Below, in pieces: positions 25,101 through 36,938 of a stretch of 64,000 bases of DNA (positions are counted from its first letter, which is position 1; each line of letters opens with the position of its first letter). Position numbers and translations under genes: made by a program. Source of the stretch: Immersiella caudata (taxonomy: Eukaryota; Ascomycota; Sordariomycetes; Sordariales; Lasiosphaeriaceae); assembly GCA_030512335.1 (NCBI GenBank), contig JAULSU010000006.1, positions 3,224,001 to 3,288,000 of the forward strand. The letters run 5' to 3'. Under the pieces are notes generated by a model. It saw only the letters and a list, made by a program, of their open reading frames with translations, was not told where the DNA came from and ran no database searches.

Positions 25101-25344
25101 ATGCCCTTCGAGGGCAGTCCCGGAAGGGAAGGGCACCAGGTCGCAGGAGCCGGCCCTCCAACTGCACTGCGCTGCATTGCACTACTCCAACGTCAGAGCT
25201 AAGTCCCTTCCCCACACGGCCAAGCACGGAAAGGGACGAAGTGCAATTCCAAGAGCCCTCAGCAGGATGCGTTTGCCGCGATATCGCGCTTCACTGCGAG
25301 GATCCTTCCCGTAACATACGTACAAACGACAAGCGACTATCTAC

Positions 25345-25356
25345 CTACCTAGGTAG
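25345..25356. repeat. Perfect 12-bp palindrome CTACCTAGGTAG
   Basis: CTACCTAGGTAG is its own reverse complement and is preceded by another CTAC. TACCTAGGTA-type words recur in many Sordariomycete intergenic regions. No function is evident. Confidence 0.6.
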
Positions 25357-25875
25357 CGGGGACGACTACACTCCGAGGAGACCGGCATTGTCGACGGAAC
25401 ACCACGCCGCACCGGTGTAGCGACGCTGGGGCGCGGCGGTGGCCGCCTATTGTCGACGTTGTTGGGAGCTCACTCAGGACGGCACGACGCGTCGATGTCT
25501 GCCCCGCGCAATAGGTGGGCGCTTTCTTTAGAATCGCGACGGACTCTCGTTCCCAAGGCAGCGACAATATCCCAGATGTTCAGCACGACGTTACAGCGCT
25601 GCGGTTTAGCCTCTGTATCACCCGAATGGGCCGGACGAAACCTCCTGCAACGGGGGCGCTGACCCAGAACTGCAGCGATAGATGGGTTACAGCACGACGG
25701 GCGACATGCGCAAGTCGCTACCTGCGATCTCACCACACCAGATCGGCCTCGACAGCTCCTGCATCACCAGCCCTACCGTGGCTGCACCTCATCTCGAGCA
25801 CACCACTTCGCCGCCCCCAAAGCGCTTCCGAGAATGTCCTTTTGACGTCAGCTCCCTTGCCCAATCTGGCGTAGA

Positions 25876-25914
25876 CGGAGACTGACCACACGGAGACTGA
25901 CCACACGGAGACTT
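25876..25914 (+). repeat. 15-bp tandem repeat, about 2.6 copies
   Basis: ACGGAGACTGACCAC is repeated twice and followed by a partial third copy (ACGGAGACT). It lies in non-coding DNA. Confidence 0.8.
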
Positions 25915-26898
25915 CCGGGCAGCCTGCGAGCACTGCAATGCCAATGTTAGTCACCCCGCTCCGTTTCCATTTCGATGCGAGGTGCTGTCTGCCCTCCCCC
26001 CTCCCCCCCCCAAGCGGTGGGCTGGCTGCACGAACCGAAGCCGCGTTCGCGCCGCCGCACTCACGAGCAGACCACTCAGTTGGTGGACTCAGACCCCTGT
26101 CAACCAACCGTCCCCACCGCTTCCCTCGTTTTTCGCGCGTCTGTTTCTCTGTTCCTGAGTCCCACTCCACACCCCCCGCTGCGCCAGGCTCACGTCCCAA
26201 ATGTATACCACACGGGCGACCATGCCCACCTTGGAAGCATCGCAGCAGCACGCAGTACGTACCGTGCCTGCGCCTTCTCTCAAATGCATCGGCTGCATTA
26301 GTTTGCATTCGCCTGTACCCAGATGGAGCGCCTTAGTCACTCAAGGTCACTCAGTGTGAGAACACTCCTGGCGTCCGCTGCTGCCTCCACGCCTCAGTGG
26401 CTGCCAGCCAGTCCAAGCCGACGGACGCCAAAACGCTCGCCAGGCTCCAAGCGCTATTAAGGCACGATGTCCTCTCCTTTGGTCCAGATGTGTATGAGTC
26501 GATATCGTCCTTCCAGCGCATGACCGGTGTCGTGCCTAATTACTCACCATTCTCTCGTTGTCCCTCGCTCGCTTTCCCTTCGAGTGCGTTTCCTTAGGCC
26601 TGCCTCCTCTACTTCCGCGCTCACACCCAAGAGCTACTATCTGAACGCCCTGCATTGCTCATATTTATTCGTCGTCTCCTTGTGTCTTCTGGACCATCCT
26701 CGTCTCAACTCGTAACGTCAGAGCGTCAGCTATACACTTTCCCGCCACGGCCAACAGTCATCGACATCACCAACACACAACACCCTGTCTCGACCCTTGT
26801 CAGGAGACCTCCACCAAGCACGCCGCCACGACCACTATCAAGGCCACCGGCCTGGATCACGACATAGTCAACCATCACTCAAGTCACTCGGCATCATC

Positions 26899-27153
26899 AT
26901 GTGCTATCAGTTGGTAGAGCTGTACTCGGCGTGCCGGTGTCTCTACTACCAGCACGCCGTCGACAGGTGCGCGGCGTACGGGAGGCCTGGGCACGGCATC
27001 CAGAGGAGAACGATATTGGTGGGGTACGCCTGCAGCGAGCACTCGCAACGGTCAGCCTATAGCAGCTATGGCGGTGACTATTCACAAGTCCAGTACTCCG
27101 ACTCAGGATACCAATCCAGCCGGTCCCACAAGAGCTCCCGTGGTTATCGGTGA
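26899..27153 (+). CDS. Small Cys-rich conserved fungal protein
   Basis: Single exon, 84 residues, starting MCYQLVELYSACRCLYYQHAVD. The N-terminal ~50 residues have six Cys plus His (C2, C12, C14, HAVDRC, GYACSEHS), spaced as a possible zinc-binding or disulfide-linked unit. The C-terminal third is Ser/Tyr/Gly-rich and ends SSRSHKSSRGYR. Similar short proteins beginning MCYQLVELYS, as I recall, occur widely in Sordariomycetes without assigned function. The start was chosen at 26899 because the 34 upstream in-frame codons (from 26797) read as untranslated leader. The gene stands alone in a gene desert. A long 5' leader (C/T-rich, from about 26.35 kb) suggests translational control; that is inference. 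Confidence 0.7.
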   Translation: MCYQLVELYSACRCLYYQHAVDRCAAYGRPGHGIQRRTILVGYACSEHSQRSAYSSYGGDYSQVQYSDSGYQSSRSHKSSRGYR

Positions 27154-30100
27154 AACGTGCTGTCGTCTTCGAACATGGGCTGCTGCTCTCGGCATACGCC
27201 GCCGCTGACCCGCTTTGCCATTGGCGGCTGGATCGACTATCTCTACTCCTTCCGAGCGAGGTCTTCCTCTCTCGCCCAAGCACCTTCACAGCTTTCCTTG
27301 CTCTTCGTGGGTCACGACCGCCTCATCTCATCGTCGGCACCCCCAGATATCCGATAACTGGGGGACGATCCAACTGGCCCAGATACTTGTCGACAGCCGA
27401 ACAAGCAGATCTATCGAAGACGACGAAATCAGAGACGCCCCCAGGGTCAATTGCACGAGTTACGCTGAGCTATGTTGCACGATTCACGCTGCATGAGCTA
27501 CGCATGAGCTATGGCTTACGAGCAACGTCTTTCCTAGCTGGCGGGTGTGGGGCTTGTCTTCGCATTCGGCGTTTTGCGATGGCGGGCCGCCACAAGGAGT
27601 TGTGTTTTCGGCATCACCCTTCTAGGGATTCTTTGGGCCGAATTGGATTGTTTTTGGGGCTTCCAGGAAGCATAGCGTTTTGGGATTTGCATTGGGTCTG
27701 GGCATGGCACGCATTGTACAACACCCCCCTCCCCCATTTCGACACACTTGCCGCAACCTGGCTTCGTTGTGTATCTGTTTCCGTCGCACATTGGTTTTCT
27801 TTCTTTTGGGGGCATCATTGGGGCTCAGGACGAATCATGCATATAGGGCACGATACCAGGCGTTTGTTTTTTCAGGGAACACGAAATCCAGGCAACTGGG
27901 AAGGGCAGTATACAGGCTGGTTACAACAGCCAGCCTAGTGGGCGCCCTTTGTTTCAATTCATGGTCTGGATACACTACATTTTGTTATGCTCTTTTTTTT
28001 CACCGGCTTTGTCGCCGAGTCTAATTTTTCCTTGTTGGATCATCATTCCTTTTCACAATCACCATCATTGTCACGTTCCATTGAAGTCCCGCATGTGTTC
28101 ACACAGCCTTGACAGTAATCTCTGCGTTGACCGCAGTGGTCACAGGCTCACGGTTGGGAAGAGGGGAGGAATACAGCTTCTACGCTGCCGGGTGGCTTGC
28201 AGGAACCAAACCAGTCCTTCTCCTTGCCCACCAATTCGGGACCGACATCTATCTTTCGGGCTGGACAAAGCTATCCTCCTCCTGGCTGGGTCCCAAGAGG
28301 CGGTGGCTATTCCCGTGAGAACTTCGGAACTTAGATTAGAGACGGAAAACCCCAGGTTTCATGAAGGCGAGGCAATGCTCGACATCTTAGCGAATAGCGC
28401 AAGTAGGAACAAGTCCCCGTCAACGGATGACAAAATTTTACCAAAATATCTTATCATCCGAAACATTCTTCGCATTGACCGTGAGTGATGGTTGAAGGCA
28501 TTCTCGAAAGATGTCTCCCAATTCGGCCTTAGCTTCAGGCTCCTACCCCAGGCAAAAGACCAAGTGAGGTTCTTTTCCGCGACCAAACAAACATCCTTGC
28601 GGCAGTCGGTTACGTCGCCCACTTACAGGGCTTCTTGCGCGCCTCCTTGCGAATAGCAATGCCCGTTCGTGCACGCCGTAAGCACCGAAGCCGATTGGGC
28701 GCGGCAAGCGCAGTGGCGAATGGAAGCAGGGAAACAAGTTATAAATGGGGGCCAAAGCCTCGCAGCCTTGCAGGTAAGCCCCTAAAGCGGGCCAATCAGG
28801 GGGGTTCGCTGTCGAAAATATGGGGCGAGATGCTAAAAATAGCGAGAAACACAGCGGTGGGCCGAGGTTCCAGAGACGGGGCCTTGGGCCCTGGTCTTGG
28901 GAGTGGAGGCCGCTAGGAGCTAACGACGGCAACGGTGAGAAAAGAGGGTTGAGATGTGAGGCCAACGACGAGGAGGTGTTTGGCGGCGGTTGGAAGGGAG
29001 ACTGTCGACGCGTGCAGGATGCATGCTGTCAGGGGATTTTTCTTTTGCAGATTTTGTTGATTGGGAGGGTGTTGACGATAGTGAGGTCGATGTGAGGTGG
29101 GGTCCAAAAATATCCCGAATTTTTGGTTCATGGTGTTGCCTGGGTTTTGAACATGACAAAACACCCCGTTCTACGAATAGCTTATCTGCTAGGCTTCCTG
29201 CGCGGAGCTGCTTCGGCGATGGAACGCGCACAAAGCAGCAACTTCACTGTTTTGGTTTTTCCGCGCTGCAAGGCAGAGCGGAGCGGAAGCATCGGGTGCA
29301 GGGATGGCAGGGGGGATCGTTGGTATCTGGCTGCCTGGCGAGGACAACCTCAACCGCGATGCAAAAGCGATGCAGCATCACCGCGATGACAAAACACGGG
29401 GCCAACAGACGCAATACAAGAAAAGTGAGTGATCAGGCTGATGCGCGTCCCCTAGCGTGCGTTCCCACCTCATTCCCGAGACTCCCGTCCCTACCACTTG
29501 CCTCTTGCATGTTGAGCGTACCGGTACCTTGGCAGCGGAGTGGAATGAGTTGGAAGAGAGCGGATGTGCCGGGCCGGTAGTTGGGGCGGGAAGGGGGTGC
29601 GTGTTGCGCGTTCTGTCGGCCAGTACGCGCGGGCTTGCAACAGTCCAACCACGGCGGAGACCGTCGACGCAGATGCGCATCATCGATCGCCGAGCGCATG
29701 AGGTGCGATGGGGTGGTGTAGGCTGTTGCGCGGCTTAGCCGTGTTCTGCCGGGGCGAGGCGCAGTATCTTCTAGTATCTTGCACGGGCAAGTCAGTAACT
29801 TCCACGGCTCAACTGCCGTCTGACAAGCGCCAGCGCTGGGAGTTGGGGGGACTTTGCTCGACTTCGATTCTGTCAAACACGTGTGGGTGAGATACCGTAG
29901 CCGCGGGGAGGTGGGACGGAGGGGCTGTTGCGCGGGTTGGCTTGGGCCCGGTGCTATTGTGGGTGTGAGACTGCGAGTGAGATGTGATAAAAAGACACGC
30001 ATGTTCCGGCGAGTGTGTGTGGGTATCGCTGAGATGAGGTGAGGGATGTTGAAGCCTTGGCTCAATCCAAATACTTCCCAGGCTTAACGCGCGCGTTAAG

Positions 30101-33100
30101 TGGCATATCGCTGATGGGTCCGATGCTACTACAGGCGATGCAATGTTTAGTCGAAGCCGGGTCGCTAGTGTGGGATTGCCTGTTGGCATTGACGTTTGTT
30201 GGTCTGAACGTGGGTACGCCGGTGTACATTTGCAGCGTTAGGTCCCGTCGCGCTGCAAGGTACTTCCGTTATTTCTGAGCAACCCATGTGGGGAGCCATC
30301 TGTGGCTGGAGGGATGCGAGCCTGAGGTCTCAGGTCTTCGATTCAAGTCGCATCAACCGGTGGAGAAATGGAGTCAAAAGATCGCTGTATTTGTCATTCC
30401 GACCCAAGACACTGCCAATCCAGGGCCTGCGGAATTGGGAAGATGGACGGGCCAGGGCCGTTAGGTTGGAGGTCATCCATCTGTGGCACGGAAACCAACA
30501 GAACTCTGGGTGGGCTCAAGGCTGGGGGAAGCAAGGCCTGGTGATCGGCCCGACAATATCAGCTCAGGCGTTCCGTTGGCGTCTGTGCCCGAGTGAGGGG
30601 TGAGGGCGCCAGTATATTGGTGGGAAAAGAAAACCGTGGTGAAGCGAGACATGGACCAGCATCAAGCCACACTCTGTGCCACGGAGACTTGGGTAGAGAT
30701 ACACAGGGAAAGACCCGTGGGCATGGTTGAGGTGGGTGGGAGGGCCGTTTGAAACCGCTACACTGGTGCGCTAGTGACGTCAGTCAGCCCAGTCAGCCCT
30801 ACGCACAGATCCTAGCGTTATCGATAAGGACCACTGATCTCAACTTACCCCTCCTCGCGTCTAAACGCGTCTCCCTCGACGGTAGAGGAGGCAAGTACGA
30901 CCCAGACAACGTCTCGCCCGCGACGATTTTCGCCGAGAAGAGGTCCTCTTCTTAACGACACCTTCATTGCAATCTTCTCTTCTTCCTCCAGTTGCTAAGA
31001 TCCGGTTTCATCGCAAGCCTGGAGGGGGCGTTCCTCTAATTTTGCGTCTGATTGATCCATCAAGACATACAATACCAATCTTCAGCCTCGTTTCTCCACC
31101 TAGCAACGTTCGACATCGAATCCAAGATCCTTAGATCCAATTGGTACGAGGTTTCTTTAGTTTCTCTAGTTTTTCCATTTACCACGGTAACAGCGCACGT
31201 TCAGCCTCTTGGCTTCCTGGGGCCATGCTGCGTCTCTCGGCCTCAGCATCTTCCCTCCGCTCTTGACTTTTAACCCCGATTTTCTTACATCTCCGAAGAC
31301 CTGCCACGAGTCACCTAAGCCAGTGTGACATACGGGGCAGTTGAAAACTTACTCACAAGCCTTTGTCAGGTGCTTGACGAGTGGAGCCAGTACCACTTTC
31401 AGACCTGCCTCGATTTCCCCCTTTCCTCTGCCGCAGAGGCCTTCGAACGCACCCCCTTTCTATTCGCTTCATGGTTTCTTTTGCCAACAACAAATTCTAA
31501 CATCATGCTACGCAGTAGTCCCTTCCAGTTGCGGTCTCTCTTCCTCCGAATAACCAAGTCTCTCCATCCTCAAAGTTCTCAACATTCGGTAGCTCAACCC
31601 CCCTGTTACCAGCAACAAACAGGGTACCATCTACATCAGCTAGGGCGCCCTCGGTTGCTCTTATCTTTTCTAAGCCACCCAACAAACAACCATCTCTCTA
31701 TATTGTTAACTTCCGTCATCGTCTGTCGCACGATCGCTCTACCAACCTCATCTTCCAGTGCACCTTCTGGTCGCCTCGCCCCCCCCCCCCCTTTTTTTTT
31801 TTTCCGCGCCGAAGAGCTTCTTGTTCCAAAAAGATTGCAGTGCCTTCTCGCGCCCACGAAAACCATCTCCTTTCAGCACCTCGACTCGTAACCCTTCGCG
31901 TCACACGCGGCGCCTTTCTTCACACACCTTAGCGATCGTTTCCGCCAGGCAACTAAAAGGGGGTCGAAAAACATCCCTCTCCAGTTTTCCAGACACTTCT
32001 ACATCCCCTCCACCGAACCGATCAACACAACTCTCGATTCTCAATTCAAGGACGCGCTCTCGCCGTTCTGAAGTCATTCTCCCTCACGCAATCCCACGGG
32101 ACTAGGTAGTTTCTTCAAAGGCGGCTCAATCGCTCTCACCTCGTTGCTCCAGACATTTTGCAGAGGCCGCGTTTTCTTCACCCAACATATCTCAAATCGT
32201 CAACTGGGAGCCTTCACAAGGCAATCGCTTCCATCAAACCCTCAAGTACCATTTCTCCACCTGCCGTCATTTCGCAAGCACCCGCCCTCAAAAGGCCAAC
32301 GCTCTCCTGGTCGATACGCTTGGCCCAGGCCACATCGGCGTGCGGAACATATGGTTTTGTCAACAGGCCTTGCCAAACAGTGCGTCCCAAGTTTGGGGTC
32401 GAGCCAAGAGGACATCACTATATTATATGGCTACCACTGCTGAGGTTCGTCCCGCTTCTCTTGTTTTTGACAAGTGCTTGTGTCACCGATCTGTGTCTTT
32501 CTGTTTGCTTTCCCTGACTAATTGTGCATCACGCTTCCACGGAACGCGAGAACTCAATTGTGCGTTTGTGGAAATGAGTTGTTCACCTTTTTTTTTTTGG
32601 CTATGCGGGAAGATTTTTGGGTATTCCGTTCGATGTACTTCCTCAATTCTTGGATGCATCCGGGAGACTTCACAAGTTCCAGCCTTCTCTTTCACTGTTC
32701 TACCTTGGGAGCCAGCTCACATCATGTTCACCAAACGGACACTCTGTTCGCTCTCTAAAGGCAAAATTTCTGGCCGGTGGATGTTGCCTGTCCCACATGT
32801 TTTGGTGTCAATGTAAGAATGAGTGCTGTCTTTTTGTTGGGTTGCAGAGGGAAAGCAGCAAGGCAGCCCTTGCAGGACCATGTTTTGTCTTCCTCTCAAA
32901 CAACATTCCTGACCCAGCCCCGCCCTAAGCTGCAAGCTCAAGTTCCAGTCCTATCTCCAAGTTATCGTTACGTTACTTGGCCTTGAAGCCTGGGCTATTC
33001 CTCTGGAGCTCGTGCCCAAAGACGCCTATCCCCGTATCAGTACTTGATCTGCAAGGCCCGATTGCTGTTCCTCCATGGGCCACCATCACACCTTCTGCTC

Positions 33101-34314
33101 TTGACAGCATTTTCCTCACATCTTATTCGCAAAGCAACGAATTCATTCTGTTGCATGACGTCTTTCTCTTCCTGAGTGCATCCACGTCCGTCTACTTGCC
33201 CCTGAGTCCCCAGGCCAGTGCTCCTTGAGTTTCTCGTCCGGGATTGATTCGCAATCGCACTCTGTCTCAACCTTCGTGTTTCCCCCGAACCCGTATTCTT
33301 CGCAGGTGTGAATGTTTACATCCCCCACATGCTAGCTTTACAAGCATTGCCCCTTTGTTTTCGTTTTGTTGCCTTTGTTTGTCCCGTCTGCTCTTCCCAT
33401 TCGAGAAGCGTCAGTCTTTGCTTGTCTACCTGCATTGCCAGCCATCACCAACCATTACTAAAACTTTATGGTATCGCAGCTAACTGTGTTCCTCAGGAAC
33501 ACATCGACCAACAAGATATTTGTCCATCTGGTAAATAATCTCTCGGCTGTCACATGGCATCATTATGCTGAGGTTTTTACAGGGGGTAACCTAATATTCC
33601 TCGACACTCCGTCTGAACTCCCTTAGGCTTTCTGCCTTAGTTAGCGAGTCACTGTTTGTTTGTCACACGAGCCCCTGGGTTTCCCCTGAACTGATTGCTT
33701 ACTTTTGGTTTTTAGCGTAATTGCCATCTCTCGCCTTGACATATGAGCACCTTATACTAAGGATCACCAGCATCCGCCAGGCCTTCTCGCCATCTCCTGC
33801 TTCCAATGTAAGCAATCATATATCCGCACAAAACCTCATGTTTATTAGGGCAGCTGCTTATTCATCCCGCCTTTTTCTCAGCCGTGATCTCCACTGGCCG
33901 CGCTCTCAAGCCCCGTACCACCTTAACTCTTAGTGAAGGGCCCACTGCAAGCTCGGCGTTACTCAGGAGGCGGTGCTCAGGAGCCAGGTAGCAAACTGCG
34001 ATCTGAAGTTTTCACAGCTTACAGCTCGGCAAAAGAGTCAGCTGCATTCCGTCTGTATTCTGTTAAGCACCTCATCCAATCCTGTAAGTCATTGCTTACT
34101 TATCACATGAGCCCCTAATTTTTCTCCCTGCTAACTTTTCGCCTATATAGTTAAGGCTTTTCCAGCTCGTGTAAACTCTCCCTCTTACCATAATACCACC
34201 CGTAATTGCCCCTCGACAGCCTGTGCGCATAATATGCTCCAGTCGGACTGGGAGAGGTGCTGCCCGGCGAAGTCTTGACACCTCACTGAACTCAAGCCCT
34301 TTGAACTCACTACA
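27154..34314. other. 7.2-kb gene-poor stretch, C/T-rich in its right half
   Basis: The 262-codon ORF at 27150-27938 overlaps the end of the small gene and reads as 3' UTR. From about 30.9 to 34.3 kb the + strand is strikingly pyrimidine-rich with many short ORFs and poly-pyrimidine runs (13 C then 12 T at 31779-31803), as in long fungal mRNA leaders or lncRNAs. I support no CDS here. Confidence 0.5.
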
Positions 34315-36587
34315 ATGGCCAACAACATTGCCCATGACCCGGCGGAGGTCCAGATGCGCTCGCAACTCAACGAGGCGCGTGCCCACATTAACAGCGAACG
34401 CTATTCCAAGGCGGTGGCCTCGATACAGAGAGCTGTTGTGGCATGTGGCTGCGGTTCCAACGACCTACACCTCAGCAAGCGGGCGTGTAACCTTGCCCAA
34501 GGTGTCAGGGCCGTCATCAGGTCCGACAACGAGGCCTTCGAGACGACAGCACGGAGCCCGTGCTCCTGTGGATATGTTTGGCCTTCGTGCAGCCGCAGCC
34601 TTCACGCGGAGGCCATCGATGAGTTGGCGAAGTGCCTCGAGCAAGCAGGGCGTCTTACCGCGGCGTTTTCCGTGGCTTTGGGCCTGATCCGCATGAATCC
34701 GGCCTGGCCGATTGTAAGTCTGCGCATATATGGTTATCCCGACGATGTTGAAGCTTATCGGGCGCTAGGGATACTGCCGGGCTGTGAGAATCTCCCGCCG
34801 GCTCTGGTCGAACTCACCGGATCTACCCGCAGTCGTCGTACGGGAGCGGGCGGCGGTGATAAAAGACGTCGCTCCACCAAGCGGCCAAACCCTCAGTGAT
34901 CTCACCAAGCCCTTGATCCGAAAAGGCTTGTACTGCGTAGGGAAGAACCCCGACCGCCGACGCAGCCAGTATGATGTAAGTCGAACTTGAGAAAAGGGGG
35001 AGCGGTGGGAAATACTGACTTAGCCGTCTTAGATCATCTTGAACAAGATGGCTGTTTCGCTGAAGATGGTGGAGGCGCAGCGCGACCCAGTCAAGGAGCT
35101 CCCCCGTGAGACCCTGACCCAGATCTTCTCCCACTTGGAGAGCGGGACCCTTTGGTAAGTGACACTGTCCCTGGTCATGGCGTTGTCTAACGGCAGCAGC
35201 ACCTGCATTATGGTTAGCAAGCTTTGGGCGCACGTCTTGGGCCGAGACGGTGTCCTCTGGAACGCAGTCACCCTTGGTCACCCAGGAAACCCTGGACCAC
35301 ACATCGCCAGCTTCCTAAACAAGCATATCAGGGACATCAAGACGTTCAGTATTTTCGAAATCAAGGATTTCTCCTTGACGGCCGGCAAACTCAAGGTCAT
35401 GCTGGCTCTGCCGCACCTCCAGCGGCTTCGACTGGGCACGGCGAACCCACCGCACCCATCGAGTTACGCCCAGGGGACGCTAAAAGACCTGCGTGGAAGG
35501 ACCAAACTGACGCATCTTCACGTCGCCGGCATCAACTGGACGCTCGTCAAAGAGCTCGCCGACTGCAATCGTCAGACCCTCCAGGTGCTGGACATTACGG
35601 ACCAGTCCCTGCCCCAGTGGAGTGACTTCAACAGCCTTGGCCCGCTGCCTCGAGTGCGAAAGCTGCGGCTCGTTGGATCCAGAACGTCGGGCGGCTGCGT
35701 CACTATGGTAAGCCAGAATATCCTCAGCTACGGCCATGGCTAACACGCACCAGGATAGGATCATGGCCACCTGCCCCGGGCTGGAGGACATTTACATCGA
35801 CGGCGTCGAGCTTGAGCCGCTTCGCGCGACCCCTAGCCACCCAGGGTGGAACGGTCTTCGATCGATCATCTTGGGTCAGCACACCCGACTCACACCCAGG
35901 CTTTTTGTCCCCTTCCTTGCTAAGTGCACGAAATTGGAGTCCATCGAAATTCTCATTCCCCGGCTGACGGCATACTGCGCGTCCCTCTTCGCCGTGGGCA
36001 CAACCGACGGCTCAGACAGCGTATTCGAGGCCGGCTTTAACTATGACGATCTCGACTTTCCGCACCTCAAGGTCTTCCGCTGTCGGTCAGCACTCGACCA
36101 CATGCTGCTTCAAAGCATCCTGAAGTCCTCCGTTGAGAACGGCAAGCTAGAGGTTCTTGAACTCTCGATGGGGCACAGCGTCTATAGCCCCTCGGTGGTT
36201 GCGAACCCCAATGTTAGAGGCCTTGTCGTTCCCGATCGCGACTACCCCTTTACCTTCTCCGACAGCATGCGCACGCTCGGTCTTTACGACTTCAACTGGA
36301 CGCCAGCCGTTAACACAGCAACCTTTGACGGCGGCCCTTTCATCGACTGGCTGCGGCACTTCCCCAACGTTGATGATCTCCGTGTTTACCCGGGACAGAT
36401 CGCCAGCGACGCCATGCTCCCCTTGATTCGCGATTTGCTCGACTTTGATAAAGTCAAGGTCATCTATCAGGACCGTCTCACCAGAGGCACCGACTGGGAC
36501 TCAGCCAAGCGGGCTGCCAAGGCGAAGGGCGTCCTCCTTCACAACCTCAGGGACTTTGTTGCTCCCAAATGGGTGTCTTTCGATTAG
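34315..36587 (+). CDS. TPR / F-box / leucine-rich-repeat protein, Dia2/Pof3-like
   Basis: Five exons: 34315-34713, 34769-34975, 35033-35154, 35197-35707, 35754-36587, about 690 residues. Introns begin GTAAGT or GTAAGC and are 42-57 bp. The fourth acceptor could also be 35199, one residue shorter. Exon 1 encodes helical TPR-like repeats (EARAHINSERYSKAVASIQRAVV; EAIDELAKCLEQAGRLTAAFSVA). Exon 3 carries the F-box, VKELPRETLTQIFSHLE (about 218-260, continuing IMVSKLWAHVLG). Exons 4-5 carry leucine-rich repeats (LQRLRLG, LTHLHVAGINW, LQVLDI, VRKLRLVG, LEVLELSMG). The order TPR, F-box, LRR is that of yeast Dia2 and S. pombe Pof3, substrate adaptors of SCF ubiquitin ligases. Filamentous fungi have many divergent copies, so orthology is not assured. 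The first TPR includes a CGCGSN...CSCGYVWPSC stretch that is unusual. Confidence 0.8.
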
Positions 36588-36849
36588 TTTTAGGGCCTCA
36601 GGCATTTCGCCAAAACCCTTCTCACTCATACTTGGACGCGTCGTTTCGTTTCTTGGAGGCGTAGATTCTATTTCAGGAGGCGTTCGGACGGGCGAGATAC
36701 CACTATAAAAGACAGATCGACGCATGTATTAGAGCGATTATATACCTTTGGTAGCATGGCCTACGCTTAACGATATATTTTTTGACGTGTGTTTTGAAAT
36801 TCTCTTATGTCTTGGTGAGATCTTTTTGATGTGTTTCGTGATGAGTTAG

Positions 36850-36938
36850 AGGCCTCTCATGATGAGCTTGACGCCTACTGTGATAATTTTGAGGGCATTC
36901 TGAAAGTCATTTTAGGGATCCAAGAATCTATGAGCACG
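36850..36938 (+). repeat. Degenerate ~21-22-bp tandem repeat array A
   Basis: Four units starting AGGCCTCTCATGATGAGCTTG, ACGCCTACTGTGATAATTTTG, AGGGCATTCTGAAAGTCATT, AGGGATCC...: lengths 21, 21, 22 and 22. Each opens with AGGC/ACGC/AGGG and has an ATGA/CATT-like core about 10 bp later. Confidence 0.55.

Larger units (their letters stand above)
19101..26898. other. 7.8-kb gene-poor stretch
   Basis: I find no supportable gene. ORFs of up to ~200 codons occur on both strands (for example 21815-22259, 22548-23119, 23415-24139, 25730-26308) but overlap antisense partners and show no domain. The 26.35-26.9 kb part is C/T-rich and fits a leader of the small gene at 26899. A 15-bp tandem repeat (25876-25914) and a perfect 12-bp palindrome (25345-25356) lie inside. 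Confidence 0.5.

Noticed and set aside
25682..25885. 67-codon ORF with PPPKRFRECPF
   Set aside because: It looks somewhat coding, but it is short, is in a gene desert with no splice partner, and overlaps an antisense ORF. It could be an upstream ORF of the 26.9-kb gene.
27150..27938. 262-codon + strand ORF
   Set aside because: It starts inside the last codons of the small Cys-rich gene and reads as its 3' UTR. Composition is not protein-like and no domain is visible.
31325..31891. 188-codon + strand ORF
   Set aside because: It lies inside the C/T-rich leader-like stretch, and its Ser/Pro/Leu/Phe content simply mirrors the pyrimidine bias.
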